Assembly (NCBI GenBank): GCA_023229795.1
Contig: JALNYP010000013.1
Coordinates: forward strand, 4,547-68,546
Reading direction: 5' to 3'
DNA length: 64,000 nucleotides
DNA from: Syntrophobacterales bacterium
GTDB taxonomy: Bacteria; Desulfobacterota; Desulfobaccia; Desulfobaccales; 0-14-0-80-60-11
The notes beneath the pieces were generated by a model. That model saw only the letters and a list, made by a program, of their open reading frames with translations. It was not told the DNA's origin and made no database searches. The number at the start of each line of letters is the position of its first letter. Position 1 is the stretch's first letter. Positions 60,313 through 64,000 of this stretch are shown piece after piece. Position numbers and translations under genes: made by a program.

Positions 60313-61120
60313 TTATCGCCTCCTCCAGTTCTGCCAATGCTGCCTCAAATTCCTCCCCCTGGGGACTCCGGTAATGCCAGAGCACAGTATTCTCCATAAA
60401 GGAAATTCCTTTCCCTTTGGTAGTATGGGCAATAACGCAGGTAGGGGGGGATCCGGGCTCCGACGGGATATCCAGGCTGGCGATGAGCTGGTCATGATCA
60501 TGGCCGTCCACTTCCTTTACCTGCCAGCCAAAGGATAGCCATTTAGCGGCGAAAGGTTCCAGCCCCAGGGTCTCCGCCACCGGCCCCAGGCTTTGAATTT
60601 TGTTGTAGTCCACAATGGCGATCAAATTGGCCAAACGGTGATGCGCGGCAAAGAGGATAGCCTCCCAGTTGGAGCCTTCGTCGCATTCCCCGTCACTCAG
60701 GAGCACAAAGACCCGGTAACTTTTACCATCCAGTTTCCCCGCGTAGGCCATCCCTGCCCCTACAGCCAGGCCGTGCCCCAGAGAACCGGTGGATAGTTCA
60801 ACTCCTGGAATGCCGATATGAGACACATGGCCACTCAGCTTGCTGCCTTGGGCGCAATGGTTCTGCAGCCAATCGGTCGGGAAATAGCCAGTTTCGGCCA
60901 AAGCTGCATATACCCCCGCTCCGGCGTGGCCTTTGCTCAGGAAAAAGCGATCCCGTTCTGGCCAATGTGGCTCCTCTGGCCGCTTGCGCAAAACCCGGCC
61001 ATAGAGAACCGCCACGATATCCGCCATTGAAAGGACGGAGGCCACATGGGAGCTTTTCCCTCGATGGGTCATCATGACCGCGTGTCTTCGTATCTTCAGC
61101 GCCAGTTGTTGAGTATCCAT
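60305..61120 (-). CDS. Transketolase N-terminal subunit
   Basis: 271 residues carrying the thiamine diphosphate domain: HRGKSSHVASVLSMADIVAVLYG, FFLSKGHAGAGVYAALAE, GSLGHGLAVGAGMAYAGK, and the ThDP motif LSDGECDEGSNWEAILFA followed by DYNKIQSLG. It pairs with the C-subunit (8-nt overlap) to form a full active site. Its start lies within the end of the sugar transferase gene (25-nt overlap). Confidence 0.92.
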   Translation of the reverse strand: MDTQQLALKIRRHAVMMTHRGKSSHVASVLSMADIVAVLYGRVLRKRPEEPHWPERDRFFLSKGHAGAGVYAALAETGYFPTDWLQNHCAQGSKLSGHVSHIGIPGVELSTGSLGHGLAVGAGMAYAGKLDGKSYRVFVLLSDGECDEGSNWEAILFAAHHRLANLIAIVDYNKIQSLGPVAETLGLEPFAAKWLSFGWQVKEVDGHDHDQLIASLDIPSEPGSPPTCVIAHTTKGKGISFMENTVLWHYRSPQGEEFEAALAELEEAIIA

Positions 61121-61797
61121 GCGCTCTCCTTGTTGAAACTCCCTCGCTCTACCCCAATTCCACCACCTTCGGCCGATAAACGCTGCACCGCCTTTAACTT
61201 AGCCTTAGGGTTGATTAAGACTATCCCGGTCTCCCAGAGGATCCTAAGATCTGTAATAAAAGACTGCTCCCGCACATATTTGAGCTGCAACTTTACTTTA
61301 GTAGGCCGGATCAGTTCCAGATAAGCTTCTTCCGGGTCCGCCGCCCCCGCCAGAATGCTCCCCTCATCGGGGTTCCAGATGGAGGCCCAGTCGGTGATCC
61401 CCGGCCGCACCGTCAAAATGGTCCTTTCCTCCGGGGTGAACATGTCGGTGTAGCGCTTCACTTCGGGCCGCGGTCCCACCAGGCTCATGTCACCCAAGAG
61501 CACATTGAGCAACTGGGGCAACTCATCCAGCTTATACTTCCTTAGCTTGCGCCCGATGCGGGTAATGCGAGGATCGTCATCAGCGGTAGAAGGCCCTCCC
61601 AACTTCTCGGCATTCACCACCATAGTGCGAAATTTGAAAATACGGAAAAGTTTGCCATTGAGTCCGACGCGCTCGCCACGGTAGAAGACCGGGCCACCAT
61701 CTTCCTTTCTAATGATAAATGCAATAATATTAAGAAAAGGGAAGGTTATTATTAAAGCAAGTCCTGATAAAATTAAATCAAATATTATTTTTAACAT
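61096..61797 (-). CDS. Initiating sugar-phosphate transferase (PglC/WbaP-like)
   Basis: 233 residues. One N-terminal hydrophobic re-entrant helix (LILSGLALIITFPFLNIIAF) followed by the polyprenol-phosphate hexose-1-phosphate transferase domain: LFRIFKFRTM, ITRIGRKLRKYKLDELPQL, GDMSLVGPRPEVK, RPGITDWASIWNP. It should attach the first sugar phosphate to undecaprenyl phosphate at the inner membrane. A C-terminal extension of about 40 residues overlaps the start of the transketolase gene. Confidence 0.92.
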   Translation of the reverse strand: MLKIIFDLILSGLALIITFPFLNIIAFIIRKEDGGPVFYRGERVGLNGKLFRIFKFRTMVVNAEKLGGPSTADDDPRITRIGRKLRKYKLDELPQLLNVLLGDMSLVGPRPEVKRYTDMFTPEERTILTVRPGITDWASIWNPDEGSILAGAADPEEAYLELIRPTKVKLQLKYVREQSFITDLRILWETGIVLINPKAKLKAVQRLSAEGGGIGVERGSFNKESAWILNNWR

Positions 61798-61830
61798 CTG
61801 CTCTGTATTATGAAGTAAAAAGAAAGTGTA

Positions 61831-63063
61831 TCAAAGAGCCGCTTCAAATTTATTAAATTCTTTATCTCTATAGCTCCATGCCGCCAAACAACCAAAAAAC
61901 ATCAAACTTAATCCATTGTTTGAATAAGGACCAACCTCAAATGATTTTAATGCCAATGACAAACTCAAAACACCAATTAAAATTGGAATAAATAGTATTA
62001 AGGCGCAGTCTCTAAGAAAATACCATGGCTCATTCATCTTATAATTTCTCACCGCCAATATAACACTCACTATTCCCGTTGTGGCAAGTGTAATAATATC
62101 TGTATGCACTAATATAGTCTTGATTATCGAATTCAAGGACGGCGAAGGAGACCGACCATACCAAGCAAGATATGAGAAGGGATTCAAATACATGGAGGAT
62201 TGCAGAGGGGTGAAACCCTGAGGATCATAAAGATAGAAAGGCAACGTTATAGCTATGGTAGTCAGCACTAAGACTGCGAAGAATTTTACCGAATCCTTCA
62301 ATCCCGTTTTCTGAAGCAAGAGGGAAAAATATAAGGGCAATAAAAATAAGAAATGAGGTCTGGACGAGAACGCAAGACCCGCTAAGAATGCCAGGGGAAG
62401 TTTCAACCAATCCTTAAGCGAATTATAATTTAAAATTCCTATGCCTATTAGAGTGATCAGCAAAACATTTGATAGGAGTTCGCTCGCACTAATTAGCTCA
62501 TGAAATATTACTGGTGCAAATAATAATAATATAATAATTAAATTTAATGTTGATTTTCTATTCAAAAAATATTTTCCAACTATTAAATAAAAAATGAACA
62601 ACCAAAAGCAGTTTTGCATCCAATAAATTCCAGCCCATATAAATAATATATTTAATAAAAGCCAGCCAGGCCAAATAAAAACTGGACTTACTTTAGTATA
62701 ATAATAATAATAAGGATATTTACCATTCATAATCTCTTTGACTGCTCCAATAACAATATCCTTTCTTTCATTAGCGCCAGGTATCAGGCCTTTGGTGGCT
62801 AATGGATATGCTATGGAAATTACGGCAAATAGAAATATAAGGACCGTTATTCCTACCCAGGTTATTTGTTGGTCAGTAAACTTTTCCCAAGTGTACCATG
62901 GTTTATAATATACAAAGGTAAGAATCGGTATCTGAAAAGCCAACCAGAAGGCCACGTAGAAATTGCCCAAAGAATGCTGGACTAATCCAATCGAAGGGAT
63001 TGCCAATGACGCCACAAATATAATGTCCCACTTAACTAAATCTCTCCTGGAATTACTCACCAT
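61831..63063 (-). CDS. Multi-pass membrane protein, GT-C glycosyltransferase-like
   Basis: 410 residues, about 10-11 membrane helices, AT-rich codons typical of polysaccharide genes. A periplasmic loop with GANERKDIVIGAVKEIMNGKY and many Tyr, plus the helix pattern with FYLYDPQGFTPLQSSMYLNP, resemble GT-C membrane glycosyltransferases that use lipid-linked sugars. A catalytic Asp could not be fixed. GGGGAGA precedes the ATG at 63063. The upstream short frame ends 11 nt inside the gene. Confidence 0.65.
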   Translation of the reverse strand: MVSNSRRDLVKWDIIFVASLAIPSIGLVQHSLGNFYVAFWLAFQIPILTFVYYKPWYTWEKFTDQQITWVGITVLIFLFAVISIAYPLATKGLIPGANERKDIVIGAVKEIMNGKYPYYYYYTKVSPVFIWPGWLLLNILFIWAGIYWMQNCFWLFIFYLIVGKYFLNRKSTLNLIIILLLFAPVIFHELISASELLSNVLLITLIGIGILNYNSLKDWLKLPLAFLAGLAFSSRPHFLFLLPLYFSLLLQKTGLKDSVKFFAVLVLTTIAITLPFYLYDPQGFTPLQSSMYLNPFSYLAWYGRSPSPSLNSIIKTILVHTDIITLATTGIVSVILAVRNYKMNEPWYFLRDCALILFIPILIGVLSLSLALKSFEVGPYSNNGLSLMFFGCLAAWSYRDKEFNKFEAAL

Positions 63064-63259
63064 GGAATCTCCCCTTATAGCGGTCTTCCACCTTTATCCG
63101 ACCGTCAGAGATATTAACGGGAAAAAAACCCGACGCAGAGGGGGTCGGACTCGGCAATGTCACATGGTGCCCGCCCAGGCGCAAGGCCTTGAGCACCGGC
63201 AGGCACGATTGGATTCTGCCGTGCATTACCAAGACCCGGGCGCGAGGGCGCGTACTGTT
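63053..63259 (-). pseudogene. Possible remnant of an ATP-grasp protein N-terminus
   Basis: A minus-strand frame reads RVLVMHGRIQSCLPVLKALR, then LGGHHVTLP, which looks like the first strand and helix of ATP-grasp proteins found in sugar clusters (usual form VLVTDGRxxAxLxxVRSLGRxGH). It loses similarity after about 35 residues and stops 11 nt inside the next gene. Weakly supported. Confidence 0.25.
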
Positions 63260-63322
63260 TAGGACATTTTAGCTATGGGTTTTTGTCGGCGGGCTTGCAC
63301 CAAGGACCGATACGATAAAGAA

Positions 63323-63922
63323 TTACTTGCAATCAAATGCATAAACTTCTACACGATCAGTAAGATATTGGGTTACCAGGTGGCGATTTGCTTTTAAGTT
63401 TTGGATAAGTTTCAAAGATAAAATCCAATCGGGATTTTTTAGTTGGTAGTTTTTCACCAAGGCAAGAATTCTTTCTTTAAAGCAAGCTGAACGCTTTGTT
63501 GTACGTTGATAGAATATAGTTTCTGTCACAGTCCATAATCGATGATTTGCTGGCAGCGAATTGCATACGTTATCAAATTCTGAACCATTGAATTTTCCTT
63601 CAATCTGGTTTTCGATTTCGATCCCAAAATTTAAACTCTTTGTATAAGGCCGTTGTAGAAGGCGATAGTAAAGGATGGTTGGGCTGGAATAACTATCGCA
63701 TATCACAAGATCTCTACGCTGCTGATGGGCCGCAATGAATTGGAGGGCTTCTCTGACGCCACCAATAGGTTTAGTATATGAGGCAATAGTTTCATTTAAA
63801 CAAGGAAATATCAAAAGAAGCAGAAGAATAGCATGAATATAGTTACCAGAGATTATCTGCTGGCTTTTACGGCAAAGAAACTTTATTCGTAACCGTTCAG
63901 TTCCCCTTCTGAGAGGGGACAA
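63323..63922 (-). CDS. C-terminal part of a membrane glycosyltransferase-like protein (5' part missing)
   Basis: The frame of 199 codons contains one membrane helix (IHAILLLLLIFPCLNETIAS) followed by a soluble domain: GGVREALQFIAAHQQRRDLVICDSYSSPTILYYRLLQRP. This is how the C-terminal periplasmic part of ArnT/GT39-like glycosyltransferases begins. The N-terminal multi-helix part is not in this frame, and the first residues (MSPLRRGTERLRIKF) look artificial. The gene is either broken near 63900 or continues out of the window after a frameshift. AT-rich. Confidence 0.5.
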   Translation of the reverse strand: MSPLRRGTERLRIKFLCRKSQQIISGNYIHAILLLLLIFPCLNETIASYTKPIGGVREALQFIAAHQQRRDLVICDSYSSPTILYYRLLQRPYTKSLNFGIEIENQIEGKFNGSEFDNVCNSLPANHRLWTVTETIFYQRTTKRSACFKERILALVKNYQLKNPDWILSLKLIQNLKANRHLVTQYLTDRVEVYAFDCK

Positions 63923-64000
63923 ATTATTTTGAAATTAATGGAAAAAATGCATAAGGGCTAGTTATTTTGTGAAAAATGGTGTATCCAAGGTCTTGTGGAA

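Overview
The window reads as chromosome of an anaerobic Desulfobacterota (deltaproteobacterial) organism. The evidence is a giant HdrA-type flavin/iron-sulfur oxidoreductase, several NifX/NifB-like (dinitrogenase-cofactor family) small proteins with zinc-ribbon and DUF5320-like partners, sigma-54 activators with PAS domains, family III CoA-transferases of the type used for aromatic acids, and in-frame UGA codons at catalytic cysteine positions of two genes, which points to selenocysteine (Sec) use. No rRNA, tRNA or CRISPR array was seen.

Layout. 1-4.0 kb is worn mobile DNA: the tail of a HEPN gene, the 3' end of a group II intron, a PAS histidine kinase, an IS4-like element with a frameshifted transposase, and a decayed cobalamin adenosyltransferase. 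4.1-18 kb is a metal/redox accessory region: DUF5320-like and zinc-ribbon proteins, a cation-efflux protein fused to a NifX-like domain, remnants of a ZIP transporter and an Mrp ATPase, a radical SAM protein, a sigma-54 activator, and a 1490-residue HdrA-GltD fusion. Several genes here have good -24/-12 promoters, including a divergent pair between 12.03 and 12.26 kb. The layout recalls the sigma-54-controlled orange-protein loci of Desulfovibrio. 18.1-20.4 kb holds a metallo-beta-lactamase/TPR protein, two small proteins and a small HExxH protein. 20.6-25.1 kb is a six-gene operon with two family III CoA-transferase subunits and four small proteins, three of them Cys-containing and one with a BssC/HpdC-like cysteine spacing. 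It is followed by a large PAS/GAF sigma-54 activator.

The most striking part is 28.8-38.2 kb. The gene at 28857-30593 is a membrane rhodanese-DsbD-thioredoxin fusion whose two rhodanese-loop cysteines are UGA codons. The gene at 37489-38199 is a MerB-like (alkylmercury lyase family) protein whose two catalytic cysteines are also UGA codons. SECIS-like hairpins lie at the expected distance behind each UGA, including a 7-bp stem with a GGUC loop. A third gene, just upstream of the rhodanese fusion, also has an in-frame UGA. Ordinary gene calling would split all three into fragments. An ArsR-type regulator and an AT-rich palindrome sit at the head of the rhodanese operon, so the likely theme is thiol/metal(loid) stress.

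Between these two loci are a hybrid histidine kinase and a receiver-adenylate cyclase protein, overlapping by 4 nt. 38.6-40.4 kb has a HigBA-type toxin-antitoxin pair and a HEPN-like protein. 40.7-45 kb is a CrbS-like transporter-kinase with a small membrane partner. 45.5-52.3 kb is mainly housekeeping: glucose-6-phosphate isomerase, phosphoglucomutase, an SDR, a PhoH/PIN ATPase and small proteins. 53.1-63.9 kb is a surface-polysaccharide cluster on the minus strand: two GDP-mannose dehydratase paralogs, ManC, two aminotransferases, a split transketolase, an initiating sugar transferase and membrane glycosyltransferase-type proteins. It becomes AT-rich toward the right edge.
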